This document shows, in pieces, positions 38,171 to 48,489 of a stretch of DNA of 60,723 nucleotides. Every line of letters begins with the position of its first letter. Positions within the stretch are counted from its first letter, which is position 1. Origin of the DNA: Legionellales bacterium (GTDB lineage Bacteria > Pseudomonadota > Gammaproteobacteria > UBA1113); the NCBI GenBank assembly GCA_002709565.1, contig PAPY01000035.1, positions 1-60,723 of the forward strand, in the 5' to 3' direction. The notes beneath the pieces are model-generated. The model was not told where the DNA came from. It did not search any database and saw only the letters and a list, made by a program, of their open reading frames with translations. A program made the position numbers and the translations under genes.

Positions 38171-40154
38171 TACAGCTAGCTGTTGCGCGAAGTTCTGAGC
38201 GCGCACCAGTGAATGGTGCAATTTGATCATTAATCAAGCGCTTTGCATGTTCGCAGTTATCTTCATTAAGTAATTGCTTGGCGTCGCAATGAATGAAATG
38301 ACCATCTAATGATGGGCCTAAGTTCAGGTCATCAATTGCAATGAAAGGTAATCTTTGATTTCTGCTGCGAAGGATTTCGTCATTACGTCGATAAGGCTCA
38401 ATAAACATCGTGCATCCTCTGCCAGAGATATATTCTGCAAAACCATGTTGCTGAAAAAGACTCTGCAACTCTTCGGTTGAATACAGTGTTGGTTCATTAT
38501 CAATAACGGCTTTGATACGCCAGCTAGACGAAATAATAATTTCAGGTTCGTAACCTAGAGAAACAATGTAATCAAGAATTGTGTTGAGGTTAGTTGTTGC
38601 GTCTTTGCTAAATTTTGAAGTTGTATTTTTTTGTTTTATATGATGTTTCTTTGCGCCCCCTTTAAATCCGCCAGGCGCGTCCAATGGGTTGAGTAATACA
38701 CCATCAATATCCAAAAATATCTGGAATTTTTTCCTTGGCTCAGTTATTTCACTGTCAGAAGATGAGGTGTCACTGGATTCAGTGCTATGGCTTTCAGTAG
38801 AGCTAAAGACCTTTGAGGTAGCACCTAATGATGCTGCAATAGGATCGCCAGTTCTTAGGTAGAGACCTCGTTGCTGCATCTGTTGTTGATAGATTGACGA
38901 TAATGGTTCATTGCAAAAGGCTTCACGATGATTGTCTAATGTGGACCATGCTTCAATGCCCGCAATAACCTTAAGCAAGGCGAGGGCGCCTTGTTTACTT
39001 TTATCTGAAATCTTATAATTGGCTGAAGTCACCAATAATCGTGCTAATGTTTCCAAATGATATTGATTGATAGTATCATTTAAGGATGAAAATTTTGAGC
39101 GTAGGTCACCAACTACAGGAGCAATATAATCATCCGGAAAAGGATCTTCATTACTTGCTAATAGCGTAGCAACCAAGATGCCAAGCTGTATGAGGGTGTC
39201 TGGGTTATTTGAAGACTGTTTCAATTTAAACAAATCATAAATAGAAAAGCCAACGTCACTAGCATACTCATTTAGGAGCTTGGTTATCACTGTCAATATG
39301 TTGTGATGATTCACTTTGACGGCATAGGCAATGAGTTTTAGAACAATAGATGGCTTTCCTCGCACTGTCATCAAAATGGTTTTGCTCATTTCAATATTAT
39401 TTAAGTTGGCTGCAATTTCAAACAAACGAATGTAGGCCTTCAGGTCAATGTAATGCTGGAAATCTCTTTTGCTAAAATATTGATTGACGTCATCGACTTT
39501 ATTGCAACGGATCGCCATCTTACATGACGTTAGCATGTCAATCTCTCGCTGCGTGGCTTCCTGGCAAATATCGGGAAAAATATCATAAAAATAGTCAAGC
39601 ACATCTTGTTGCTTTTTATCATTAAGCCATTGCAATAAATTCTTATTACCAGTAGCTGGAGGAAATAGATACATGAGGTCATAAAGCATTCGTGCTTCGG
39701 GTACTGCTGCGTATTTACTAGCTTTAAGGATCTCCTCGACTAAACTCTTTAGCGCTTCAATGTTGCCTTCCTTAGCATATTCAATAAATTTAACAGCAAA
39801 ATCGCTCAGTTCAGCGAAGCATTCTGTTAACGCTTGGTATTCTTGTCGCCAGCATGAGACATTGCCGGATGACAAGCCTTGGTACTCTTCAGGGAAATGC
39901 AGACGTATTTTTTCTTCAAATAGCTGTTGGATAACACTGTATGAATAATCAGGATTGTGTTGGATAGCCATTCTCGCTTCGTAAGTTCGGTAGTGCTCAT
40001 GACCATAGGTTCTCACCACAGCTACAGCAAAACGCTCTTGAATTGTCACTTTGGGTAAGATTTCACTTGGAGTCAATCTAACTAGTTGATTATATTGCGC
40101 TTCTTGGTTAGCTCGGTGCTGGATAATTGCATCAGATTCGCTGGAATAGCTCAT
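38163..40154 (-). CDS. Large protein with C-terminal HAD_SAK-like domain
   Basis: 663 residues. Residues about 1-450 are helical and of no known family. The C-terminus from about 475 has HAD motifs FLDIDGVLL (Asp482, Asp484), ISSSWR near 543 and IDDLNLGP near 605, with RNDEI between. This pattern fits the HAD domain of Swiss Army Knife RNA-repair-like proteins. No signal peptide. The N-terminus and order align with the neighbour at 40241-42508, so the two arose by tandem duplication. A phosphatase acting on nucleic acid or a host phosphate ester is plausible; unproven. Confidence 0.75.
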   Translation of the reverse strand: MSYSSESDAIIQHRANQEAQYNQLVRLTPSEILPKVTIQERFAVAVVRTYGHEHYRTYEARMAIQHNPDYSYSVIQQLFEEKIRLHFPEEYQGLSSGNVSCWRQEYQALTECFAELSDFAVKFIEYAKEGNIEALKSLVEEILKASKYAAVPEARMLYDLMYLFPPATGNKNLLQWLNDKKQQDVLDYFYDIFPDICQEATQREIDMLTSCKMAIRCNKVDDVNQYFSKRDFQHYIDLKAYIRLFEIAANLNNIEMSKTILMTVRGKPSIVLKLIAYAVKVNHHNILTVITKLLNEYASDVGFSIYDLFKLKQSSNNPDTLIQLGILVATLLASNEDPFPDDYIAPVVGDLRSKFSSLNDTINQYHLETLARLLVTSANYKISDKSKQGALALLKVIAGIEAWSTLDNHREAFCNEPLSSIYQQQMQQRGLYLRTGDPIAASLGATSKVFSSTESHSTESSDTSSSDSEITEPRKKFQIFLDIDGVLLNPLDAPGGFKGGAKKHHIKQKNTTSKFSKDATTNLNTILDYIVSLGYEPEIIISSSWRIKAVIDNEPTLYSTEELQSLFQQHGFAEYISGRGCTMFIEPYRRNDEILRSRNQRLPFIAIDDLNLGPSLDGHFIHCDAKQLLNEDNCEHAKRLINDQIAPFTGARSELRATASCTI

Positions 40155-40240
40155 AGTTTACCTTTTAGTATTATTGTAAGTATTAGAATTTGGCGCGATT
40201 ATACCGCACAAATATGGCTTGTGCAAATAAAGATCAGCAG

Positions 40241-42508
40241 TTAACCGCTATGGGTCATGGATACTTCCGCTTGTTTGCTAACGTTATGTTGGAACTTATC
40301 GCAATAACGGATGATTTGGTCAACTAGTTTAGCCTTAGCTGACTCGAAATTGGCTTTTGTGAGGCAGTTTTCACCATTTGTTTCAATAAAATAGTCTTCT
40401 AAGTCTGGGCCTACTGGGTAGTCATCAAAGATCATTGCAAAATCAACTTGGTTAAAATGTTGCATTGAATGATGTATTTCAACACCTCGAAATTGGCCTC
40501 CAATAAAATTTGTGCAGCCAATGATTTCAGCATTGAACAGGGGCTTACTGTCTCGGCTGAATATCTGCTGAAGCTCATCAGCATTGAATAACTCGACGTT
40601 GCCTAACCCACTATCAGTAACAATATTTTTAATTCGCCAGCTAGATGAGATAATGATTTGTGGTTTATGCCCAATCCCTCGGATAAAGTTCATAAACGCA
40701 TTCAGGTTATCGATAGCGTCTTGATTAAATTCAGCAATTAATTCTCTACGGGTAGTATTGAGAGTGTTATAGTCCTTAGTATCGTGGACAGACTTACTAA
40801 AAGGAATCATTACGCCATCAATGTCGAGATAGATATGAATTATGTCATTTCCACACTGCGATGACGGTGGTAATGATTGTGGCGGAGTTGCGCTGGGGTT
40901 TTTTACAATCATTGGCAGCTTGCCATTGCCAGCGAAAGGATGGCTTTGCACAAGTAACTCTATGAGTGACTGCTCATCGTCTTGTACGTCATGTGCTTCT
41001 GTCGTATAGGTAGCAAATAATTGACAAAGAGGTTCTATTGATAAAAGCGTGTCACGATAAGGGTCAAGCTCGGATGATTCAATAAATCCCAGCAAGTGTT
41101 TGTAGAAGGCAAATGCTGCAACTTGTTCTTCAGCGACTGTCTGTATTTGAGATGACGATACGTCATCAGAATATGGTTGATTCGAGCTTATAATATACTC
41201 TGAAATTTTTGTTAAATGGTTATCGTTAAATGTATTGTTCACCATCCAGTAGCGGAGACAAAAAGCAGTAATTGTCTCAAAATTAAGAATATGATCCTGT
41301 GATAGTTCAATCTGTGTAAGTAGTATGCCAAATATTTTCCAACCATAGAGATTAGCTTCACGGTAAGGTTGTTTGAAAGTGATGCTTTGTGCAAGCTCAA
41401 TAATACAAATTGGTGGCCTCGTGGCATTGGTTTTTATATATTCATACAACAAGCCGGTAATGCGTGTATAACCATAAGTAATGCTATTGCTGATGACGTC
41501 AATGATTTCGTTAGACCTGGTTGGGAGCAAATCAGCGCTAAGCCAAAGCGGATCACTTTCAAAGATCATGCTGTTACATGACTCATTAACAAGATACGTT
41601 AATGCACTATTACCATAGTCATCAATATTCGTTAATGATGCACCATGTTGTTGCAGAATTTGAACCATTTCACTTGCTTTTGGTGAGCGAGCGGCATTGA
41701 TAATGATAGGTTCATCGTAATCAGTAGGCGGTGTGCTAATTAAGTGAGAATTGTGTTCAAGGAAACGTTTAACAATTTGTTCCATGCCAGACTTGATGGC
41801 GACATTGAGTGCTTTTTGTAGTTCGGCTGTGCTGTATTTATCAGTGGCTTCGAGTTCTTCACTTACAATATTTACTTGGTGACAACGTATGGCTACCAAG
41901 AGTATGCTTAATGGTTCATCAAGTTCTAGCGTCGGTATAATCTTTGCATAGAGTTCGTAGATATAATTGAGCGTTGACTGTTTGCCATCCAAATAGAGCT
42001 CGCATAACAGCCGCTCTCCTTGGGCAATATAGACATCTTCCCGTAGGAGTTCGACAAGAAAGTCTTGCAGTTTATTTTTTTCAACACAAGATGTTGTCGT
42101 GTTCTCAGTGTGGCCTGGCACATACTGAATAGTTTCGCCATCGGCTATAAGCACTGTCTCTAGACAGCCACCTAGCGCAGATTCAATGATACGTATTTTC
42201 CAGAAGGGTTGGCCTGTATATTTTGCATGTTTCGCATAAGCCATGATCCATGATGTGTTTGGCTGCGCTGCAAGCGGATGATGCTTTCTGGGGAAATAGG
42301 ATTCAAATTTTACGGCTAGGAGGTGGTCAACAATATCGCGATAATAGCCTTCCTTAAAACCATAGTATTTATGGCCTCGAAAAATGCAGCACTCTTTGAT
42401 AATTTCGTTCAGACAAAGTCGTGATAAGGCTTGTTGCTGTAGTACGTGTTGCTCTCGTCTTTTTTCAATTTGATGGGCTAAGCTGCGGTTAGGAATGAAT
42501 GGTAGCAT
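40241..42508 (-). CDS. Ankyrin-like protein with C-terminal HAD_SAK-like domain
   Basis: 755 residues. N-terminal helices share the FP...W...Y pattern with the downstream paralogue. An ankyrin-like stretch follows at about 225-310 (IKSGMEQIVKRFLEHNS and MVQILQQHGASLTNIDDYGNSALTYL). The C-terminal HAD domain has YLDIDGVM near 561, ISSSWR near 620 and IFDDYPVGP. The ankyrin repeats plus phosphatase-like domain recall effectors of intracellular Legionellales. Same strand as the paralogue, 86 bp apart. Confidence 0.75.
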   Translation of the reverse strand: MLPFIPNRSLAHQIEKRREQHVLQQQALSRLCLNEIIKECCIFRGHKYYGFKEGYYRDIVDHLLAVKFESYFPRKHHPLAAQPNTSWIMAYAKHAKYTGQPFWKIRIIESALGGCLETVLIADGETIQYVPGHTENTTTSCVEKNKLQDFLVELLREDVYIAQGERLLCELYLDGKQSTLNYIYELYAKIIPTLELDEPLSILLVAIRCHQVNIVSEELEATDKYSTAELQKALNVAIKSGMEQIVKRFLEHNSHLISTPPTDYDEPIIINAARSPKASEMVQILQQHGASLTNIDDYGNSALTYLVNESCNSMIFESDPLWLSADLLPTRSNEIIDVISNSITYGYTRITGLLYEYIKTNATRPPICIIELAQSITFKQPYREANLYGWKIFGILLTQIELSQDHILNFETITAFCLRYWMVNNTFNDNHLTKISEYIISSNQPYSDDVSSSQIQTVAEEQVAAFAFYKHLLGFIESSELDPYRDTLLSIEPLCQLFATYTTEAHDVQDDEQSLIELLVQSHPFAGNGKLPMIVKNPSATPPQSLPPSSQCGNDIIHIYLDIDGVMIPFSKSVHDTKDYNTLNTTRRELIAEFNQDAIDNLNAFMNFIRGIGHKPQIIISSSWRIKNIVTDSGLGNVELFNADELQQIFSRDSKPLFNAEIIGCTNFIGGQFRGVEIHHSMQHFNQVDFAMIFDDYPVGPDLEDYFIETNGENCLTKANFESAKAKLVDQIIRYCDKFQHNVSKQAEVSMTHSG

Positions 42509-42723
42509 GGCGTCTCACTGAGTCATTGTCATAATGAGACGCATTATAAGTACTGCTCGCCCACTTGTCCATCAGCGGTCAAAATTTACCCAGGTGTCGG
42601 GTATTCCTGGCCCATATTAGCGAGTATCGAATGTTTGGTCTAGACTGTGTATAGGCGTTTATCTGCTTTGTAGGTAGGTGATTGGACGCATTGTAATCTA
42701 TAGGCGATGCCAGGGAACGATAC

Positions 42724-45700
42724 GTGAAAAAACGAAATCATCCAACAGTATTTAATCGCGTTAAACTTCAGCATAAACAACTTTATGGCTACATTGTTTG
42801 CTTGGTGATGGTATGCTTTGGCACAACGCTAATACTCTCATATGGCTTCGGAGTATCAGTTCCAGGTCTCAAAACTGCTGGACCTGGGCTATTTATTCTG
42901 GGCATAAGCCTAGTCTTCATAGGTATGGGAGTCATTTCACTTCAATGGCGGGCAGGGCAGCTTTTTAAGAATGGCAATAGAATTATCTTACCAATTACAG
43001 TATTTTTAATTGGGAGCTTTGTATTTTTTGAGTTTTATCAATTATTAGCTAATCAGCAACATGAAGAGCTCGCTAAAAAAGTCGCTAGGGAGACAGGCAT
43101 AAGTCGTGCTGTCTTATCGGCAGAACTTGAAAAATACCTTACTGCAATTGATCGTATGTATAATCGGATAGAACATAATGATCAATTCCTAAAAACCGCA
43201 TGGGAGGCTGATGTCAATAATTATCTTAGGGATTTACCAGCATTTAGTGCATTTGCGATCAAAAACAAAAATGGCAATTTTTCTAACGTCATCAGTCAAC
43301 GGGGTTCTTCGCTGGCAGTTTCACTCACCAAGTTAAAGCGTTGTGAAGGTCAGGGCCAGTTTATCAGATTAGAATCATCAGATGGGGATGCGCTTTGCTT
43401 ACAATTTCCGCTTGGTAATAGTTTAGGTAAACTCACAGCGTTAATTAGCATAAAACAATTAGCGACAGAAGCCTTGAGTGAAACCCTCGAAAAAGGCTAT
43501 GGGATCACCATTTCAGAAGGCGGAAAAATTCTCTTTGCTGGCAATACAGGAAATAATGCCTTAAATAAGGTATGGGGTAAGACAAGCGACGTAGTTACGC
43601 CAAATTTCAAATGGGAGTTGCGTCAATGGCCCGATACCAGCATCAAGAATCTTACCATCACATCATATCCATTGATGGTGCTGATGATTGGAATGATAGT
43701 ATCACTACTGATCGCTATCCTTGTATGGTTGTTGCAAGCAACCCGCCATAAACAGCAGTTACTGCAAAATGAAGTTGCTCTAAGAAAAGAGGCAGAAGAA
43801 CAAACTCAAGTGTTAATACAACGATCACAAAATGCAATGCTGGTCGTCGGTGAGGCGGGCAGAGTTGTTTTTTCGAATAATGCAGCATGCAAGCTGTTTG
43901 AGTACTACGATAATGAGCTCTCTCTTATGTCGATTGACAAATTAATACCTGTTTGTCCACTTGCGGATATTGAGAATGAAAACCATCAATGGTCTCAAAA
44001 AAATGGCATGCAATTTCCAGTAAAAGAAAACAACTCCGTTTTGATTACCAAGTTTGGAGAAGAAAAACCTATCAATGTTAATGTTAGCCTAGTTCGCTAT
44101 AATGATTGTGAATGCCTATTGTTTAATATTTATGACATTTCACAACAACAGCAGATCGAAAAGCAATTACGTGAGCAGGCAACATCTATTCAAATGTTAC
44201 TTGATGTAACGACTGTCGTATCTGAGCAACAAGGAACAGAAAAGGCATTACAGTCATGCGTTAATATTATCTGTTCAACACTTGGTTGGTCTATAGGTCA
44301 TGTTTATATGCCAAATGATGACGAAAGTTTATTGTTGCCAACAGATATTTGGTACCAAGCAGATGAGCAGCTAACAAAAGAATTTTATGATATTACTATG
44401 AAATCTAATTTTGCACTGGGAGTTGGTTTGCCTGGCCGTATATGGGTGTCAGGTAAACCAATCTGGATAGATGACGTTGAGATTGATCCCAATTTTCCGC
44501 GTAACAAAAAAGCGGATCTAACGCATATTCATGCAGGAACAGGATTTGCTGTGAAAATCATGGGTAAAACCATTGCTGTGCTTGAATTTTTTGATACAAA
44601 AATTAAAGGACGGGATGATAACTTACTGCTAACATTTAATATGCTGGGTGAACAAATTAGCCGTTTATTCGAACGCAAAGAAGCTCAGGACGCATTGTTT
44701 GCCTCGGAACAGCGAACCAACTTAATCCTCCAATCAATTGATGAAGGCATTTACGGAATAGATCTGAATGGCAAGATTACTTTCGTCAATCAGATGGGGG
44801 CTAATTTGTTAGGGTATCAAGCAGATGATTTAATTGGCAACACAATGCATACACTATTATCAAGCAATGATGAAAATTCAGATATCTCTCCAATAGCGAA
44901 TAGCCCAGTATTCGTTTCATTCAGTGATGGTAACATTCATAATATGCCGAATCTATATATTCAACAAAAAAACGGCAAAAAAATCCCCGTTGATTGTGTT
45001 AACACACCGATCAAAAATAAAGGCAAAATTGTTGGTGCAGTGATCACGCTACAAGACGTTACGGATCGTAAAATAAATGAGGAACAGCTAAAACAAAAGT
45101 CAATAGAGCTTGAGCATCTCAATACAAAGCTACAAAACAATAACAATGAACTAGAAGAATTAGCATATATTACATCTCATGACCTCAAAGCACCCTTGCG
45201 TGCAATCGAGCATTTAAGTGAATGGATAGTTGAAGATAATAAAGACAAGCTTGATGGCACGTCGAAGAAAAACTTACAGCTATTACAACAACGAGTAAGC
45301 AGAATGGCGGGCCTTGTTGATGGTATTTTACAGTACTGTCGTTCAGGTAGGAGCCAAGTTGACGTCACTGATGTTGATATCCGTCATCTTCTTGATGAGG
45401 TAGTTAACTCACTTAATGTTCCTGAAGATTATTCAATTCGCTATGAAGGACCATTTCCGACCATAGAAAGCTCACATCTGCTATTAACCCAAGTATTCTC
45501 TAATTTGATAGGTAACGCTATTCAACATAGAGGCGGCGACGGAAATCATATTGATATATCCTATGAAGACATTGGTGGATATCATAAGTTCAACGTTATC
45601 GATAATGGTCCAGGTATTGAAGTTAATCTCCATGATAAGGTTTTTGAGATTTTTTATACTCAGGGTAAACAATCTGATGATGAAGGAACCGGTGTGGGAT

Positions 45701-45831
45701 TGGCAATTGTCAAAAAAATAATAACCTCGCAAGATGGCGAGATAGTGTTAGACTCCGATATTGGTAAAGGAACGACAATTTCATTCACATGGCCTAAACA
45801 TCCAAGCATGAGAGATCCCAACAATGTCTGA
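42724..45831 (+). CDS. Membrane sensor histidine kinase, PAS-GAF-PAS
   Basis: 1035 residues. N-terminal transmembrane segments at about 21-40, 52-74 and 87-107, an extracytoplasmic sensor region to 315, then another helix at 316-338. The cytoplasmic part has PAS (about 368-475), GAF (about 490-650), PAS (about 665-780), HisKA with His819 in SHDLKAPLRAI and HATPase with DNGPGIE and GTGVGLAI. SHDLKAPLR is the phytochrome-type H box. GTG start with AGGGA seven bases upstream. No receiver; its partner is the adjacent Rcp1-like protein, which it overlaps by eight bases. Confidence 0.9.
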   Translation: MKKRNHPTVFNRVKLQHKQLYGYIVCLVMVCFGTTLILSYGFGVSVPGLKTAGPGLFILGISLVFIGMGVISLQWRAGQLFKNGNRIILPITVFLIGSFVFFEFYQLLANQQHEELAKKVARETGISRAVLSAELEKYLTAIDRMYNRIEHNDQFLKTAWEADVNNYLRDLPAFSAFAIKNKNGNFSNVISQRGSSLAVSLTKLKRCEGQGQFIRLESSDGDALCLQFPLGNSLGKLTALISIKQLATEALSETLEKGYGITISEGGKILFAGNTGNNALNKVWGKTSDVVTPNFKWELRQWPDTSIKNLTITSYPLMVLMIGMIVSLLIAILVWLLQATRHKQQLLQNEVALRKEAEEQTQVLIQRSQNAMLVVGEAGRVVFSNNAACKLFEYYDNELSLMSIDKLIPVCPLADIENENHQWSQKNGMQFPVKENNSVLITKFGEEKPINVNVSLVRYNDCECLLFNIYDISQQQQIEKQLREQATSIQMLLDVTTVVSEQQGTEKALQSCVNIICSTLGWSIGHVYMPNDDESLLLPTDIWYQADEQLTKEFYDITMKSNFALGVGLPGRIWVSGKPIWIDDVEIDPNFPRNKKADLTHIHAGTGFAVKIMGKTIAVLEFFDTKIKGRDDNLLLTFNMLGEQISRLFERKEAQDALFASEQRTNLILQSIDEGIYGIDLNGKITFVNQMGANLLGYQADDLIGNTMHTLLSSNDENSDISPIANSPVFVSFSDGNIHNMPNLYIQQKNGKKIPVDCVNTPIKNKGKIVGAVITLQDVTDRKINEEQLKQKSIELEHLNTKLQNNNNELEELAYITSHDLKAPLRAIEHLSEWIVEDNKDKLDGTSKKNLQLLQQRVSRMAGLVDGILQYCRSGRSQVDVTDVDIRHLLDEVVNSLNVPEDYSIRYEGPFPTIESSHLLLTQVFSNLIGNAIQHRGGDGNHIDISYEDIGGYHKFNVIDNGPGIEVNLHDKVFEIFYTQGKQSDDEGTGVGLAIVKKIITSQDGEIVLDSDIGKGTTISFTWPKHPSMRDPNNV

Positions 45832-46258
45832 TGTAGCTAAAAATACTCATATCTTACTGGTGGACGATGATGAGGTCGATGTACAGAATATCCAACGTAT
45901 ATTCCAGAAGCATGATATCCAGAATCCACTACACATAGCAAATGATGGCATAGATGCCTTAGATATGTTGAGAGGCACGAATGGTATCAAAAAACTTAAA
46001 CCTTTGCCAAAACTTGTTTTACTTGATTTAAAAATGCCTCGCATGGGTGGTATAGAGTTTTTGCAAGAGATCCGTGCGGATAATGTTCTTAAATCCCTGG
46101 TTGTCTTTGTGCTAACGTCTTCCCCTGAACAAAGAGATAAGGTGGCAGCCTATGATCTCAATGCTGCAGGCTACATTATTAAAGAAGTTGGCTTCACGAA
46201 TTTTGTTCAAGTTATTACTAAGTTGAATCAATTTTGGGAGCTTATTGAACTTCCATAG
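45824..46258 (+). CDS. Rcp1-like single-domain response regulator
   Basis: 144 residues, a stand-alone receiver: acidic pocket Asp14-16 (VDDDEVD), phospho-acceptor Asp68 (LLDLKMPRMGG), TSS at 98-100 and Lys120 (YIIKEVG). The VDDDEVD start is typical of the Rcp1/CheY-like receivers that serve phytochrome-type kinases. It has no output domain, so it may pass phosphate on or act by protein contact. Its start overlaps the kinase end, indicating coupling. Confidence 0.92.
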   Translation: MSDVAKNTHILLVDDDEVDVQNIQRIFQKHDIQNPLHIANDGIDALDMLRGTNGIKKLKPLPKLVLLDLKMPRMGGIEFLQEIRADNVLKSLVVFVLTSSPEQRDKVAAYDLNAAGYIIKEVGFTNFVQVITKLNQFWELIELP

Positions 46259-46306
46259 TGCTGTATGTGATCTGGGTGTTTATTTTTTGATGGAATTGGA
46301 ATAACG

Positions 46307-47581
46307 ATGACAATGGACTCCGCTGATGATGACAATTTGTCTTACGGTTCGTTTAGTGAGGATTTTTTCTCACAAGTCGAATTGCTCAAACATAGGATAG
46401 ATCAACAGCAAAAATGTGTTGAGCTAGTTGGTTTGATATCTCATCAGTTTTCTAAAATTTTACCGTCTGAAATTGATGAAAGTATTATTTTTGCTCTCAA
46501 AACAATCAGTGAGTTTATAGGGATTGATCGCAGCTATATCATGCTATTTGCAAGTGATAATTCCAAAATAACGTGCACGCACGAATGGCACAGTAAAGAT
46601 AGCACCCCTTTAAGCAAAGCGTACCGTGATGTTACTATTGATAATTTGCCCCGTATCTGTCAGACCGTGCGTGAAGCGACCGACTCAATCTATATTCGCG
46701 ATATTAATTCATTATCTTCAGAATGGACAAATGAGCAAATTGCTTGGTCTGCCGATGGCGTTTTGTCTAAATTAATCTCGCCATTACTTTCTCAGAATTC
46801 TGTGTTAGGGTTTATTTGTTTTGATTCGACTAATGACAATAAAACATGGACTAAAGATGATATCTTTTTACTCTCTCAAACATCCAGGCAATTTATCTCG
46901 CAAGCATTAGTACGTAAAGAACTTGCACAAGAAGAGCAAAAAGCCAAAAAATCACTTCAAGTTGCTTTAGAAGAGAAGGAAGTATTACTGCGAGAAGTTT
47001 ATCATAGAGTCAAAAACAATATGCAAGTGATTGCAAGTCTGTTGCAGTTACAATCTGGCAAGCTGTCTGATGACAATGCTATTCATGCCCTAGACGTTAG
47101 CCAAGATCGCGTTCGAGCAATGGCACTCGTTCATGAAAAGCTCTATCAGTCCCATGATTTAGCAAGACTCAATGCTAAAGACTATGTGGCTGATCTAGCC
47201 AAATCGTTAATGAACTCTCATAATTGTGGCCATCCTATTACCTTGAAGCAAGATGTCGATGCCATTAAACTGACGGTTGATCATATGATACCTCTTGGAT
47301 TAATAATTAATGAAATGATCTCAAATGCGCAAAAACATGCATTCTCTGCTGCGGTTCAATCACCGGAGATCACTATTAGCTTGAAGCGGGATAATGATTC
47401 AGACATTATAGTAATCATCCAGGATAATGGTGTTGGTATGCCTGATGAGTTTGATATTACGCGCTCTAATACCTTGGGTATGTCACTAGTGCAGTCACTA
47501 ACGAGACAGTTGCGTGGTCATATGGAATTATCAAAAGATTGTGGGACACGATTTATGATAAAATTTCCGGCTCGCGAATAA
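46307..47581 (+). CDS. GAF-HisKA_2 sensor histidine kinase
   Basis: 424 residues, soluble. GAF at about 55-200, then a HisKA_2 dimerisation domain with His233 in LLREVYHRVKNNMQVI, and HATPase with EMISNAQKH and DNGVGMP. HWE/HisKA_2 kinases often control the general-stress or light response. It starts 48 bp after the receiver gene and likely shares that receiver and upstream kinase as a unit. Confidence 0.9.
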   Translation: MTMDSADDDNLSYGSFSEDFFSQVELLKHRIDQQQKCVELVGLISHQFSKILPSEIDESIIFALKTISEFIGIDRSYIMLFASDNSKITCTHEWHSKDSTPLSKAYRDVTIDNLPRICQTVREATDSIYIRDINSLSSEWTNEQIAWSADGVLSKLISPLLSQNSVLGFICFDSTNDNKTWTKDDIFLLSQTSRQFISQALVRKELAQEEQKAKKSLQVALEEKEVLLREVYHRVKNNMQVIASLLQLQSGKLSDDNAIHALDVSQDRVRAMALVHEKLYQSHDLARLNAKDYVADLAKSLMNSHNCGHPITLKQDVDAIKLTVDHMIPLGLIINEMISNAQKHAFSAAVQSPEITISLKRDNDSDIIVIIQDNGVGMPDEFDITRSNTLGMSLVQSLTRQLRGHMELSKDCGTRFMIKFPARE

Positions 47582-47593
47582 TCTTATGTTGTT

Positions 47594-48487
47594 TTATTTC
47601 TGCGCTAAAGCAACGTTAGAGTGGGGTGATATTTGTAAAGCATCACAAATAAAACGGCCGGCATCGATAAGTTTATCAAGATTGATACCAGTCTCAATGC
47701 CTAATCCATTTAGCATATAGATCACATCTTCTGTCGCCACATTGCCTGAAGCACCCTTGGCATATGGGCAGCCACCAAGACCAGCAACCGAGCTATCGAC
47801 TGTTTGAATACCAAGTTCAAGCACTGCATAGAGATTTGCTAAGGCTTGGCCGTAGGTATTATGGAAGTGAGCGGCGAGTTTGTCTAACGGTACTTTGTCG
47901 CTGACTACATTGATTAACTCTCTGGCTTGATTCGGAGTGCCTACCCCAATGGTATCGCCTAACGAAATTTCATAACAACCCATATCAAACAAGGCATTTG
48001 CTAGCTCAGCAACTTTTGTGATGTCCATCTTGCCTTCATATGGACAACCGAGACAACAGGAAATATAACCACGGACGTTAATATTGTGTTGGCTTGCTAG
48101 CGCGATGACTTGATGGAAACGATTAAGGCTCTCGTCGATACTGCAATTAATATTGTGTTGGCAAAAGGTTTCGGAGACTGCGGTGAAAACACCTATTTCG
48201 GTTATTTCAGATGCGAGAGCATCTTCTAAGCCTTGCAAATTGGGTACTAAAACTGGATAGCTAACGTCAGCTTTACGGGATATTCCTGTCATTACTGCAG
48301 TATTGTCGGCGAGTTGGGGGATTTTGTCCTTGGCAACAAAGCTGGTTGCTTCAATAGTCGCAAGGCCGGTGTCTGAGAGTCTATCAATAAATGCTATTTT
48401 GGTGTTGGTTGGAACGACAGTGGTTTCATTTTGCAGGCCATCCCGTGGACCTACTTCAACGATGCGAACGTGTTTAGGGAATGCCAT
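47594..48487 (-). CDS. liuE: Hydroxymethylglutaryl-CoA lyase
   Basis: 297 residues. Splits HMG-CoA into acetyl-CoA and acetoacetate, the last step of leucine breakdown. VEVGPRDGLQNE at the N-terminus, AAHFHNTYGQAL as metal-site, and the catalytic Cys loop GLGGCPYAKGASGN are present. Last gene of the liuBCDE run, two bases after liuD. Confidence 0.95.
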   Translation of the reverse strand: MAFPKHVRIVEVGPRDGLQNETTVVPTNTKIAFIDRLSDTGLATIEATSFVAKDKIPQLADNTAVMTGISRKADVSYPVLVPNLQGLEDALASEITEIGVFTAVSETFCQHNINCSIDESLNRFHQVIALASQHNINVRGYISCCLGCPYEGKMDITKVAELANALFDMGCYEISLGDTIGVGTPNQARELINVVSDKVPLDKLAAHFHNTYGQALANLYAVLELGIQTVDSSVAGLGGCPYAKGASGNVATEDVIYMLNGLGIETGINLDKLIDAGRFICDALQISPHSNVALAQK

Positions 48488-48489
48488 GT

